Assembly: GCA_019009955.1 (NCBI GenBank) | Contig: CM032231.1 | Span: forward strand, 92,990,001-93,054,000 | Length of the DNA: 64,000 bases | Direction of reading: 5' to 3' | Source: Riptortus pedestris | Lineage: Eukaryota; Arthropoda; Insecta; Hemiptera; Alydidae | Shown: positions 35,158 to 46,691 of the stretch, in pieces | How the letters are laid out: each line of letters starts with the position of its first letter | Numbering within the stretch: the first letter of the stretch is position 1 | Position numbers and translations under genes: made by a program | Notes under the pieces: generated by a model | The model's database searches: none | What the model was told of the DNA's origin: nothing | The model's input: only the letters and a program-made list of their open reading frames with translations

Positions 35158-35308
35158 ATGGATGATCCCATTTCATTCCTTTTCAATGGGTGTCGTGCAA
35201 ACAAGAAACTCTTGTATGCGATTTTTTCCACCATTTTTATGCAAACACTTCTCATCAATCCCCATCCCTTGAGAAACAGTCAAGTGTCAATCCGCTTCAG
35301 CTGTCAAG
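35158..35308 (+). CDS. Candidate first exon of the aminopeptidase (presequence)
   Basis: The frame from ATG at 35158 (or ATG at 35239) runs open to 35308. It ends MQTLLINPHPLRNSQVSIRF then SCQ plus one base, in front of a GTATCC donor. That phase-1 end fits the exon at 46739, which starts with the last two bases of a codon (g+gt = Gly). The junction reads SCQ-G-LRHMSLLPEG. An Arg- and Ser-containing leader without acidic residues in its last 25 residues would suit a mitochondrial presequence, as in some LAP3 isoforms. It lies in non-repetitive, balanced sequence. The evidence is phase and composition only; N-terminal leaders are not conserved enough to prove it. A different initiation at 46750 is possible. 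Confidence 0.38.
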
Positions 35309-35355
35309 GTATCCTTGCTTATATTGGTTATTTTCGACGGCATTCTCGCCTTGTC

Positions 35356-35637
35356 GCTTAAGGATATCACCTCTTAAGGTTGTACTCATGGCGCGATTTT
35401 CGAAAAATGACCTTAAATTTCCACCGATCCTACCTAGAAGATGTCGAAAATGAGGTCCGATCAAAAATTGTTTTATATATATTTGTCTGTTAACGTTCTA
35501 GTATTCGTAATTTTTTAGCAGATTTCCCTCAAGGGAAATCAGCTATTGAGGTCGTACTCATGACGCGAGTTTCGAAAAATGTCTTCAAATGTCCATCGAT
35601 CCTACCCAGGAGATGACGAAAATGAGGTCCGTTCAAA

Positions 35638-35690
<53 letters not shown>

Positions 35691-36443
35691 GACCAGGGGA
35701 AGAGGGGGATAGAGGGGGAGAGTTTTTAAAATTCGAAATATCTTCGTTTCTGTACGTCGGATCGAAAAAATGTATAGAATCAATCTTATTGCAAATTAAA
35801 TTTACTATAAATAATGTTATATACATTTATTCTCTATCTTGAATATTAACCGAGATATTTGCATTTTTCTGTTTTCAGCTTCTGAGATGAGATCGGCTAA
35901 CTTCGGGTCTAGGCGTGAGTTTTTGTCAAGAGCTAGTTCGGGCCGTTCCCGTAACTGTTTGATTTTCTATTCTGAAATTTCTCTATTGTAAAACTTGACG
36001 TGGGAAATCTGCTTAGTTTACGCAGCCCCTGCGTGACGGACTTTTTTAATCGTTACCAAATTAGATATTTAAACGTTTTATATAAAAATAAAGATCAAGA
36101 TCGTTAACAACTCAAATTCGAAATATCTCTTATTATACGTCGGATTGAAAAAGTGTATATTACTAATCTTATTGCAAATTAAATGTTCTATAAACATTGT
36201 TACATATGTTTTTTCACTATCTTGATTACTAACTGAGATATTTGTATTTTTTTAGTTTTCGGCCTTCAGTGCCCCCGCACTCCTACTCATGTCATATTAA
36301 CAATAAGGTGTTATATCATGAAGCACTTAATATGAACTCTAAATACAAGATATCGTTCTCATTGCACTTTTACTTTTTGTGATCTATAAAAATAGATAAC
36401 GCACGTCGGAAAGCTTAGTTAACGCAGCTCCTGCGTGATGGGC
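35356..36443 (+). mobile_element. HINE-like element, plus, interrupted
   Basis: The 5' terminus is decayed (TTAAGGATATCACCTCTTAA). It proceeds through CATGGCGCGATTTTCGAAAA and TTGTCTGTTAACGTTCTAGT to CGTAATTTTT at 35515. It is then split by 35517-36041 and resumes TTTTTTAATCGTTACCAAAT at 36042. It ends with hairpin ACGCAG-CTC-CTGCGT and GATGGGC at 36443. Confidence 0.82.
35517..36041 (+). mobile_element. HINE-like element nested in another copy
   Basis: Complete 525-bp copy: AGCAGATTTCCC at 35517, TA core 35642-35688, a shortened middle (most of the block between the TA core and the GGACCAG tract is deleted), CTTCTGAGATGAGAT-type 3' half, hairpin ACGCAG-CCC-CTGCGT and GACGGAC at 36041. It is inserted in a T run of the 35356-36443 element in the same orientation. 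Confidence 0.88.
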
Positions 36444-36447
36444 TTTA

Positions 36448-36682
36448 TGCAGATTTCCTTCAAGAGAACTCAGTTATTGAGTTCGTACTCATGTAGCGTT
36501 TTTCAAAAATTTCCTCAAATGTCTATCGATCCTGCCCAAAATATAACGAAAATGAGGTCAGTCCAAAACTGTACATATAACTGTGTGTATTTGTCTGTTA
36601 ACTCTCTAGCTGTCGAAATTTTAGAATGTGACATAAATTCAAATACATGACGCAAGTGGGAAATCTTGTTAACACAGGCCCT
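36448..36682 (+). mobile_element. Minimal HINE-like element, plus
   Basis: GCAGATTTCCTTCAAGAGAA at 36448 starts only five bases after the previous element ends. The family's 5' 150 bases are joined to AAGTGGGAAATCTTGTTAAC and a degenerate hairpin near 36680. Only about 235 bp remain, a deletion derivative retaining both ends. Confidence 0.7.
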
Positions 36683-38703
36683 GTTTTCTTCTTCGTGGTT
36701 TAAAGGTGTAGCTTGGGCACCCATCCGTTACTGTAGCATTATCTAACACAATAAAACCTTATAATTACAACAGTATTTAAATATGAGAATTAAACGACAC
36801 TTTCTTTCAATATTGCACTATGCAACTTTGGTCTCTAAGCACTTCAACTGCCCTATGACGAGGGCTTGGGTCATTACATAGTAATATCATAAGTAATTTT
36901 ATTTTATTTTTTGAGAATTGAATACGTGAGCTAAAACATACCACCAGATTTTATGAAACATGTAGACTTAGCCTAATCGTATGTTTTCAATGCTTTAAGG
37001 ATTATTCGGTTTCTCTCTTCTATTTATCTATAGAAAGTATTTAGTTCTCATCTCAAGAGAAGATAAGCCCTTCTAGCCCAGTAAAAAATGTTTTAAATAA
37101 CTAAATAAAAGACGAAAAATGAATAATGGAAATAGTTGTATCTTGGGCTTAATTAGGATAAAGTACCAATTATTCGCACCCCAATTCATTTTTCTGGTAA
37201 CTCGACTAAAGTGCTAATTCCCGGAGCCACTGATATGTATTTACTTACATTGATTAAAATTTACGTAATAAAATCAATAGCTATTGCAAAACTCCATTAA
37301 CTAATTAAAAGAGACGGCTTAATGGATCAACCCTCTCGATGTTTTCTGTTCTTTTTTAGTTTTTGTTTAGCAGTTTTCCATTATGAGAAAGCGGGTATTG
37401 AGGTTTCGAAACATTCCACCTAATGTTCAACGATCCTTCGGAAATGTCGCAGCTAAGATAGTTTAAATATTTGTAGCTCTAACGTGCGTAATTGTTGGTT
37501 GGTCATTACCAAACTCGAAATAGAAGCTTCCGAAGGCCCCCTGTTTCTTATGTGTGTTTCTGTAGCCACAGTTTCGGCTCAAGATATTATTAGCGAATCA
37601 GATTCTAGGAGGAAACAACGTGCCATGTCGTTCAGCGACCTATTTATCCTTTCGGGAATTTCATTTTGCTAGGTTGGCATGCAACCTCTGTTTTATTTCT
37701 CAAAGTATTTGCTGAATTGATTGATCAAGAGTTCTCCTCCATGATCAGGTTGAAAATATTTTATTTTAATCCCTGAAATATTTTCCGCCGAAGTTTTATA
37801 GCCTTTGAATGAATCCAGTCATCAGCGTGTCAGTGTAGCAGTTGAGGAAATATACTTAGTTTATGCAGCTACTGTACTTTTGTTTATTCTTTTAGGGCAA
37901 TCAACATATCTGTAATTATTACCCTAATTTAAAAATTAATATTTATTTAATTATTTTTTTACGTCCACTTTATGAAATTAATATAATAATTAGGCTTTTT
38001 ATCGGTGAACATTGGGAATAAGTTTTCAAATATAGCTGCGCAATCTCTAATTAAGATTTTTGATAAGGGGAATTCGCAAGAACAAAACTATGGAAACCCG
38101 CTGAAAATATAAGTTGTTGACGAGAAGATTGGAAAAGCAATGACCTCAAAGCGGAAATCAAGCGAAGAGAACCGCTAACCTTTGCGAAGTCCCCCCCCCT
38201 CCTCCCATTTGGCAACTATACGGACTTTGAACTTCAAACTTGAGGAAATACGGTCCCTCATACTTCATCTCATTTTCCAAGACTATCTTCATCGCGTGAA
38301 AGGGTTTTATTATGTTTAGCAATTTTCACAACTCAATTTTCGCTCACCGCTTTCAAATTCCAGGTAGTTTCATTGAATTCCCTTTATACTGTTCGTACTC
38401 AAATGGCAGAATTGCTAATCATCCCTAATGGAATTTTTATTGTCTAATATTTTCTTCCAATGCTTTCACGTATATCGGGCTGAATACTTAAATACGAGAT
38501 TATCACAGATAAAACCCCATATAGAATATTCCAACCCTTATAAATCATTAGTTACTTTATTTTAATTTAATTGCTATAATTATTTTTGAAATTATAAAAA
38601 AGTTACAATCCAAATCTGAAAATCTATAAATAATCAATTTTCAAGAGTCGCTTATGAAACTGAAAGAACACTTCATTCTCATACCAATGATTAGAATAAA
38701 TAG
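36683..38703. other. No gene recognised; one HINE-like fragment
   Basis: 37369-37530 is an old plus-oriented 5' piece (TTTAGCAGTTTTCCATTATG; TTGTTGGTTGGTCATTACCA). 37540-37680 is more balanced and open in one frame (ATVSAQDIISESDSRRKQRA), but shows no family pattern. 37930-37990 resembles the SINE tail. The rest is AT-rich. Confidence 0.4.
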
Positions 38704-39846
38704 GGCTCACACAGCGGCTGACTAAACTAAGCAGATTTCCCACGTGCAGTAATGGTGGTTTACTGAATGGTGTAATCAAGAAAGTGCTAATTTCTCGCTA
38801 AATATTATAATTAATAGCACATCTATACAACAACAATTATAGAGCATCTCTAGTTTAACAAGATTGTCTCTATAACATTTTTCGACCATAATAACGGAGA
38901 CATTTTGAATTTTGGAATTTCTCCTACTCTAAATCCCCCCACCCCCATCCCGGGTCGGATATCAACCATTTACAAATATGAACTTTAGTGTTGAATGAAA
39001 CAGTTACATATCGAATATGGTGGAGAAGAAATAAACTTTTTCGATTTAAGATCGTATAATAAAACCTCGCTTATAGAACATGTAGCTGCTTATCAGTGTT
39101 GTTATATACGTATTTTTTCTATCGTGAATATTAACCTAGATATTCGCATTTTTTTTTAATTTTCAGCCTTCAGTAAAACCCCACTTTTACTCATATCATA
39201 TTAACAATAAGCTGTTAATTTGATTATTAATTGTGACGCCATCACATAACGTATGACTTATGTACCTCACATACTAAACGTACAATGAAAACAATATTTT
39301 GTGTTTAAGCTTTCAATAAACTGGTTCATGATATAACAACTTATTACTTGCTAATGTGACACGAGGAAAATTGGGGTTTTACTGAAGGCTGAAAACGAAA
39401 AAATGCAAATATCTCGGTTAGTGTACGTGATAGAGAAAATATGTACAAAACAATACAGAACCTACATGTGCGTGCAATACTGCAACTACAAATGCAATAC
39501 AGCACCTGCATGTGCAATAAGTTAGGTTTTATAGAATTCTTCATACGAATAATAACGGAGATATTTAGAAACTACGAAATTTTCCTCCTTTAAACTCCCC
39601 CCTCTACTTCGAACTTAATAGTTACTTTTACATAAAAAGCTATTATATCGAGTTTAAAACAAACATAGCGACCGCTAGAACGGCAACAGACAAATATTAT
39701 ATATTAGTTACTATATATACAAAACTTCGAATGGACCTATTTTTTGTCATCTACTAGGTAGGATCGATGGACATTTGACGAAATTTTTCGAACTTTGCGC
39801 CAAGACTACAACCTCAATAGCTGATTTCCTAAAAGGAAGTAGGCTT
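38704..39846 (-). mobile_element. HINE-like element, long form, reverse
   Basis: Starts GGCTCACACAGCGGCTGACT, then AACTAAGCAGATTTCCCACG. Two internal modules are visible (38760-39000 and 39370-39610), each ending in a C-rich stretch. It lacks a long TA core and ends with a worn terminus (GATTTCCTAAAAGGAAGTAG) at about 39846. Confidence 0.8.
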
Positions 39847-39892
39847 ATAAAAAAAACAGTAATGGTAGTACATATAGCAGGGACTATAATAT

Positions 39893-40101
39893 CTGCTCAA
39901 AAATGAATAGGGATATTGGCTGTTTTGTTGTTTTGTGGTATTTATGGGGCCTAGCCTTTTTTTTTAAATTATAAATATCATTAATATTTATTAGAAATTA
40001 TTGTCTTTTTTCCCCATAAAAAAGTAATTTAATTAAGGTCGATTTAATAAAAATTAATAGGATAAGAAAAATAACCAATATCCCTATTCATTTTTGAGCA
40101 G
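39893..40101. mobile_element. MITE with perfect 27-bp TIRs
   Basis: CTGCTCAAAAATGAATAGGG plus ATATTGG at 39893-39919 is the exact reverse complement of 40075-40101. The 155 bases between are AT-rich with no coding capacity. The element is 209 bp. CTGCTCAAAAA-type ends occur in Tc1/mariner-like elements, but a clear TA duplication is not visible here. Confidence 0.85.
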
Positions 40102-40690
40102 TTTATTTTAAATACAACATTTATTCTATGTTCATTTTTTTAGGAGTAAATTATTACTACGTAAATTTTGGAAACTTGTTGTATTTTGAGGAAGAATATA
40201 AAAAAATAACAAAAAAAAACAGAAAATAGGATCATTAACAAAAAAAAATGTATCACCAGAAATATCCATATACTTCTGTATATATGGATAGAAAGTAAGA
40301 GTTATGATTAAGAGAATTCTAAAGAGAGGTAACAAGAAGGCTATAAATTTCCGGCAAAATAGAATTTTTACAAGTATCTGCAAATTGAATTTCCAAGTCC
40401 TTCATAAAAATACAATAATATTTCTTCTATTTCTTCTAGGGAAGCTATTTATACCATAATATTTAATGCAGACAACTCATTACCCATTATCTGCGAATTA
40501 ATGTGGATTACATACTTAGACTCTGTGGTATTGTACGTAATTAGTCCCAATGGCTTATAATATTAAGACCTAATTAGAAACTAAATTGACTGAGTGGTTT
40601 AGAAGTATAAACAAAGATATCACATCATGTAAATTATGTGGATAAACTATTTAACATTGTGGTACTTATTTACAATTCATAAAGCTTTTT

Positions 40691-40825
40691 AGCAGATTTC
40701 CCTTAAGGGAAATCAGCTATTGAGGTTGTACTCATGACGGAATTTTTGACATTTTTCTTCAAATGTCCATCGATCCTACCTAGTAGATGACGAAAATGAG
40801 GTCCGTTCAAAACTGTATATATATA

Positions 40826-40879
<54 letters not shown>

Positions 40880-41685
40880 TATCTATCTATCTCTCTATAT
40901 ATTTGTCTGTTACCGCTCTAGCGGTCGCAATTTTTGTTTGATCGTTACCAAACTCGATATTTAGTCGTTTTATGTAAAAAGAAAGATCAAGGTCGTTAAC
41001 GGCTGAAATCGGACCCCAGTGGGAGGGGGGGTTTAGAGGGGAGGATTTTTGAAAATTCGAAATATCTCCGTTACTATACGTCGGATCGAAACCTTGTATA
41101 TAACCAATCTTATTGCAAATTAAATTAACTATAAATATTGTTATATACGTTTATTCTCTATCTTGAATATTAACCGAGATATTTGCATTTTTCAGTTTTC
41201 AGCAAACCGCCACTTCTACTCATGTTACGTAAACAATACTCTGCTACATAATAAATCTCATTATTGGAAGTTGGAATACCAAAAATTGTATTCAAGAGAC
41301 CTTTATTATACGAGATACATGCAAATATGCCCTGGTGACCCCCCCCCCATCTTAAAGTTTTGGACTACTAAAATTTTATTGATTGAGATAACAATTATTC
41401 TGACTCATTAATTACAGTACTAGATATAGTAAATATTTCTCAATAAAATTAATGTGTTATATTCTGATATATTTCAGTAATTACTTTTCTTTCCGGTGGC
41501 CGACCAGTTTGTTTAGATTTCTAACCTAACGCTTCCTGTCGGCAGGCTATTGAAATTGGATGAAACATTTCTTATTTCTGTTTGTATTTTTCACGGTGTT
41601 GTCGTGTTACCAGTATGTATATTTATCTATTACTGAACTTCACGATGGAAATCTGCTTAGTTTACGCAGCCCCTGCGTGACGGAC
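40691..41685 (+). mobile_element. HINE-like element, complete long form, plus
   Basis: AGCAGATTTCCC at 40691 with palindromic partner, core of TA and TCTA units at 40816-40904, G tract at about 41021-41031. The CTTGAATATTAACCGAGATA block is followed by a C run at 41340-41348, TTTCAATAAAATTAATGTGT (within about 41433-41460), GGAAATCTGCTTAGTTTACG, hairpin ACGCAG-CCC-CTGCGT and GACGGAC at 41685. 995 bp, the best long copy in the window. Confidence 0.9.
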
Positions 41686-41959
41686 TTTTAATAGATTTAT
41701 TATTTAATAAACCCTTTTTTTTTCTCTCACGTAATGAGTTAATGATTTTCATGAATTTCCAAGTCCTTTGTTCAACCATTATCTGTCCGTTCATTGAGGA
41801 AAATCAGAGCCAAAACGAAAATCTAGAACAATAACTTAACAAACTTTGTAATATTTGGAATTTAAATGAGTTTTGAATGTAAGTTCCGTTAAAACTGCAT
41901 GAACAGAATAACAAAATTAACATAATTTATAACATACATAGTCAAATACATAAATAACT

Positions 41960-42130
41960 ATTTTTATCTATTAACGTCCACGTTTTTGCTACTATGGCTA
42001 TTTGGGACGGGTTATCTATAGGTTCCAACCTTTTAAGCCAGGGTAGGACTAAGGATTTTATATAATAAGTTCCTCACTATATAAATTTCTATCGCGCAGG
42101 TGAGAATCTCTTCCTTTTACGTATTTCCTC
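41960..42130 (-). repeat. SINE copy, minus
   Basis: TTATCTATTAACGTCCACGT, TTGCTACTATGGCTATTTGG, GACGGGTTATCTATAGGTTC, AAGCCAGGGTAGGACTAAGG, AGTTCCTCACTATATAAATT and TCGCGCAGGTGAGAATCTC: the longest body copy. The tRNA-like head is cut. Confidence 0.75.
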
Positions 42131-42426
42131 TACATAGTAACCTTCTGGGTAGGGATTCTATTTTCTGCACATCCTATGCATATTTGCATTATATGTGCAT
42201 TCTGTCAAAACTTTTAACAATTTTTATATAATGATATATATACATATTAAAAAATGTAAATAAGAACATGAAAATTATACTTTACAAAAACCCATTAAAA
42301 AGGAACAATTAAGGAGTACAATTAAAATAACCAACAAAATATAATAAAAAATTGCATAATATTTAGATTATATTATCTTTTCCTCTCTCATCTTAAGAAT
42401 ATCTTAGGCTATTGTTTTTAATAAAT

Positions 42427-42760
42427 TTAGATGTTTTGAAAATAAAATATCGGGACTGACAGGCTGTCGCATTTATATATATTTGAGACATTAATTTTTA
42501 ATCTGTATAAGTAAAGGTTTGTATTTCCGTGTCCAGTTAGTATTTGTGTTTGATAAAATGTATTTTGGGGTAGTGAGACATTGGTTTTTAAAACAGGGAT
42601 ATATAATTTTAGATGTAATCCTTTATTTGTTTGATTCCACCGCTGCTGCCACAAATTAATACTTCTTTCTCCTAATAAAGATTTTAACACAGGTAGAGTA
42701 AATTTTTTGTAAATTACCTCTTCGAAGTTGAAACATTTATACTTGATTATTTGAACAGCT
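42427..42760 (-). pseudogene. Non-LTR retrotransposon C-terminal fragment
   Basis: The minus-strand open frame reads SLLGERSINLWQQRWNQTNK, then LYIPVLKTNV and FYQTQILTGHGNTNLYLYRL. The WQxxW...P.(V)...QxLTGHG.F..YLxRF order is typical of the region after RNase H in I/R1/Jockey-type LINEs. The final Cys motif is not intact. A tail-like AT-rich stretch lies on its low-coordinate side. Confidence 0.65.
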
Positions 42761-42834
42761 AGAATGTCAGAATGGTTTTAAAAAAATGTAAAGAATAATT
42801 GAATTTTTAATTTCATTATTATTGTACAAATTCA

Positions 42835-43015
42835 ACAAATGTCCCCTAACTCTACTAAGGCTACTCAGGAAGGATTACATAAAGGTTACAACCTAATAAG
42901 GGTGGCGCTAATTAAATAAATACTAAATAGATCTCCTATGGCCACATGGAAATCGAACCATAACATAAAAGTGTATTAAAACCAATGCCTTAACACGTTG
43001 ACTATTCTGAGCCTC
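42835..43015 (-). repeat. tRNA-derived SINE, minus
   Basis: Read on the minus strand from 43015: GAGGCTCAGAATAGTCAACG then TGTTAAGGCATTGG (box A-like), ATGGTTCGATTTCC (box B-like), followed by the body GGTTGTAACC...GAGTAGCCTTAGTAGAG. Confidence 0.65.
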
Positions 43016-43039
43016 AATTTCATTCTTAAAAAAGCACGA

Positions 43040-43262
43040 CTATTCTAGGAAAAAAAGTAATAAAAATATCCATTCATTCTTTTGAGGGTAACTTCAAGTC
43101 ACCATCCTTTTCTAGCTTAAGCAAGATTAAGCATTTTATTTCCCCAGTTCCTGGTTAAATAAGTCCCAAATGGGAATCGAACTCACCACTCTAGGTTTAC
43201 ATGTGAAATTAAGGCCAACACTTTACTCACATGGCTAACCTGAGCCCCTCTTATATACTAAA
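43040..43262 (-). repeat. tRNA-derived SINE, minus
   Basis: On the minus strand the head GGGGCTCAGGTTAGCCATGT, then GAGTAAAGTGTTGGCC and GGTGAGTTCGATTCCC (box B), looks like a tRNA followed by the same body as its neighbours. Intervening bases and lack of foldable arms argue against a working tRNA gene. Confidence 0.7.
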
Positions 43263-44192
43263 TTTAGTATAATTGAATTTAATAATGTACACATGTTAGC
43301 TTAATATATATTTATTGGGATTTTTAGCAATATAAAGTTTGAATACGTTAGTTGTAGTTTTAAATGATAATCGTAGAAAATTGCATTGTTTGAATATTCA
43401 ACTCTTGAAACCTCCTTGATCTTAAAAGTTCCCTGTAGATCAGAGAAAAGAAGTTGAAAAGGGTTGAAAATGCGTGTTTCAAGTTTTCTTTTCTCTGGGC
43501 TTGTAAGAAACTACTCATCTCGAATTGCTTGGCGATGGATACCTGCATTTCATCATATGGGTAACAAATCAGCCACTGTTTATATTATATTGAGCATTCG
43601 AATAAATATGAAATCACCTGATTTACTGTTGCAATGAGTCATTGTTGACAGTTTTCCTTACGGAGAAATAACCGCAGAAAGTCCAAACATAAACAGATTA
43701 ATCACACACTTATACAGTTTGTATGGCTCTGATAAATATTGCATTGCACATTCCATCCAATAATCCAATTTTAATTAACCTTGATTCAGGGATGTTTAAT
43801 AAAGCGGATAACGTGTCACTAAACGGATGTTTATTTGTTGTTAACCATACACATATAGTATTAGTACTAGTTAACCCAGTGGTTTGTGTTTTAAATATTA
43901 CACGTTTTAGTTAGAATGAGGTTTGCTAGACAATTCTCGGAAGTTAGTTTCGGCTAGATTAAAAATAATGCAACACAATTCTGTAAAAAAAAAAAATAAA
44001 TAAATAAAATTAGGCTAAAGAAACCTGAATGTTTTTAGGTTATCTTTTTGTGTTCTAACCTAATTTGTATTGTTCCTAACCTAAATGTTAGTAGACGTCG
44101 GGTTAAGAAAAAATCATCTTGCAGTGGAAGGGTTTAGAAATTTTAATAAAGCAGTTTTGAACTTCTGGTTATAAAGCGTAAATTTATGAAAG
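43263..44192. other. No gene recognised
   Basis: AT-rich sequence with short open frames only (for example 43360-43548 minus, 43723-43914 plus) that show no family pattern. Confidence 0.45.
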
Positions 44193-44590
44193 TTCTGCCA
44201 CGCAAGGGCTGCATAAACTAAGCAGATTTCCCTCGTGCTGGTATGACTCAGTAGTGATCTAATCTCAACACATTCTGACTGAAAAACGGAAAGTGCAAAT
44301 TACTCGCTTAATATTTGAGTTACGAAAAAATGCATAAAGGAACCAATTGTTGAGCATCAATTTTTTAACAGTATTGGTTCTATAACATAACTCAATCCTA
44401 CTCATCATAACTCAGATATTTTGAATTTGCGAATCACCTCTTCTATAAAGCCCCCTCCCCACCCCCATCCCTAGTCCGATCTCTACCAATAAGAAATATC
44501 ATCTTTAGTGTTAACTGGAACGATTAAATAAGGAGGATAGTATAGATCAAATGAACATTTTCGAGACAAGATCTTAAAAACTTAATTATC
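44193..44590 (-). repeat. HINE-like element, truncated, reverse
   Basis: Starts GTTCTGCCACGCAAGGGCTG, then AAACTAAGCAGATTTCCCTC. It keeps the first internal module and a C-rich stretch (44452-44468), and is lost after TTTTCGAGACAAGATC. Confidence 0.7.
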
Positions 44591-44619
44591 AGATTGCCAA
44601 ATATATTAAGACTTCGATA

Positions 44620-46691
44620 ATTCAAAATATCTCCATTATCATGAGTCATAGGAAAAAATAAAAATAAAATATAAAATAAATAAAAAAATGAGTGATTGAA
44701 ATGTGTGATAGAACCAATCTTAATAAACTACTGATGTTTTACAATTGTGGTTCTAAGCATGTTCTTGTTACTCAATTATTGAGCGAGTTATTCGGTCTTT
44801 CTGGTTTTCAAACCCCGCTTCTATTCATGGAATATTCTATATATATATAAAGCGGCAATACCACCACGATTTCGGTGGAGGCCTCTGAAATGTACAGCCC
44901 TTATTGCTGGGCCGATTTCCACGATCCGGGTACCGTTTTGTTCGTCGTGGTCGACTTTTGCTTAGAAAAATTATGTAATCCGTAATAGTTGGAGGGCTCG
45001 AAAATTTTTTTTTTTTTCTCCGATGGGCGCGCGAACCATAGACACCTTTTGCCCGGGCTGCGGGCGAAGGGCAAAGGGCAAGGTTAATGAAAAAGTAATG
45101 TCATTTAAATATGTATTTGAAATGTTTTTTTAATCAATCTCCCATTGGAAAGTCAAGTATCATATTTAAATAAAAAATTAAAGATCGGCGAGACCCTTAA
45201 ATTTTCATTTACTGTTATTATGTTTTTTCTTTTTTTTAATTTTATATTATCCCAAAATGGTTGTGTTTTCTTTCATATAATATTGCTATATGGTTTGAAT
45301 TTTTATTATTACTGTGGTATATTTTGAATTTGCATAATGTGTTTAATGTTGATAATTATGGTCTTGGAAGGGCTTAGCTTCGTAAATGTACTACATCACT
45401 CTCTACCAGACATTCCTTTAACTAACGCTTACTCCTTTTTCGTTCCTCTCTTCTTTATGTTGCTTTTATTTGAAGAAACTTTAGTGATGTTAAATGATTG
45501 CTATTTATTTTGAATTTTTTCTACTAAATAACGTATTACTTTGAATATTGTAAGTTATTAGTTAGTAATATTTCCTTTGTTTTGATCGACTATAGTTCAC
45601 TCTTCTAGATATATTTTGCACTAATGCTAACTGCTTACCCTACTTCCTTTAATTTTTGTCTATTTACAAACGATTTAATAATGCGAATACGGTCATTGAC
45701 AGTAGATTTTTTAAAAATGTTATTGGCGCCTGTCTTACGTATTCTTGAATTATTGCTTTGGGAGTCATTCATTTAGCCGCCCAATTACTATAGCACACTC
45801 TACCGGCCGATTATTGTACTGCTGGGGCCGGCGGCTTATCGTGCTGCTAGGACCGGACGTACACTGCAACGTTTCCTGTTTTAAGCCCATTAGTCCATTC
45901 GTTATATCTCATACTCTTCTTTTATCATTGGAATTGTGATGAACATAGTTTATTTCTCATATTATTCATTAGATTGTTACACGGCCATGTTATTTCATAA
46001 ACCATTTATTAATAGGTGGTAGTTTCATCATTCTCTATAGGAAAGATGGATCTTCGGGCAACATTTTACTTTATATTCTTCAGTAAGTAGCTGCGTTTAT
46101 ATGTTAACCTTATTTTTTTTTTTTTTTAAATCACGATTAAACCAACTTGAATTAAATGAATTAGTATTTATTTCTCATTTTTATTTCTTATTTAATATTA
46201 ATTCGTGCAATTAATTTAATATTAAATCGCGCACTTAACTATTTTACTTCGATTTTTTTCTAAATCGTGTATATGTCCATTTTTACCTATTTAACATGGT
46301 ATTTTTTTAAAAATCGATCATTTCACCATTTTAAAGTAATTTTACATGCTATTTTCATTAAATTGTGCATTATATCATTTAAAAAAAATTAAATTGACTG
46401 CAAAGTTAAATTTCTATTTTTGCCAAATAATCGGGAACATATTTATTTTTTCCACTTAGCCCATGTCTTAGTACGGCGGTCCCGAAGGGATCGCTTTATC
46501 TTTAGTGGCGCTTTCCCCTTTTTGGCGATGCCGAAGGCATCGCTTCACCAAGGGGGGCAAGGGGGCGAAGCCCCCTTGCTGGCGCGAGCTAGTTTCCTTA
46601 TAAAGATGGAATACAAGGAAAAATTAGATCACCAATGTGTCATCCAGAAAGTGAAAAATCTGCTTAGGGCCCTCAGCAGCTGCTTGACGGA
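44620..46691 (+). mobile_element. HINE-like element, plus, carrying a Helitron
   Basis: The left piece (44620-44835) has AATTCAAAATATCTCCATTA and GAGTTATTCGGTC. The right piece (46640-46691) has GTGAAAAATCTGCTTAGGG, a decayed hairpin and GACGGAT before a T run. Between them lies a Helitron-like element. The 3' end of this element is only 47 bases in front of an aminopeptidase exon. Confidence 0.65.
44836..46592 (+). mobile_element. Non-autonomous Helitron
   Basis: Starts TCTATATATATATAAAGCGG, a typical Helitron 5' end. It finishes with a perfect 9-bp hairpin (CAAGGGGGC-GAA-GCCCCCTTG, 46559-46579), ten bases of spacer and CTAG at 46589-46592, followed by T. A hairpin 10-12 bases before a CTRR end is the canonical Helitron 3' structure. 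No Rep/helicase coding is present; the interior is AT-rich with a short GC-rich patch at 45775-45870. The exact 5' base is uncertain by one position. Confidence 0.72.

Noticed and set aside
43040..43262. tRNA gene on the minus strand
   Set aside because: A and B box-like sequences are present but extra bases and the attached repeat body show it is a SINE head.
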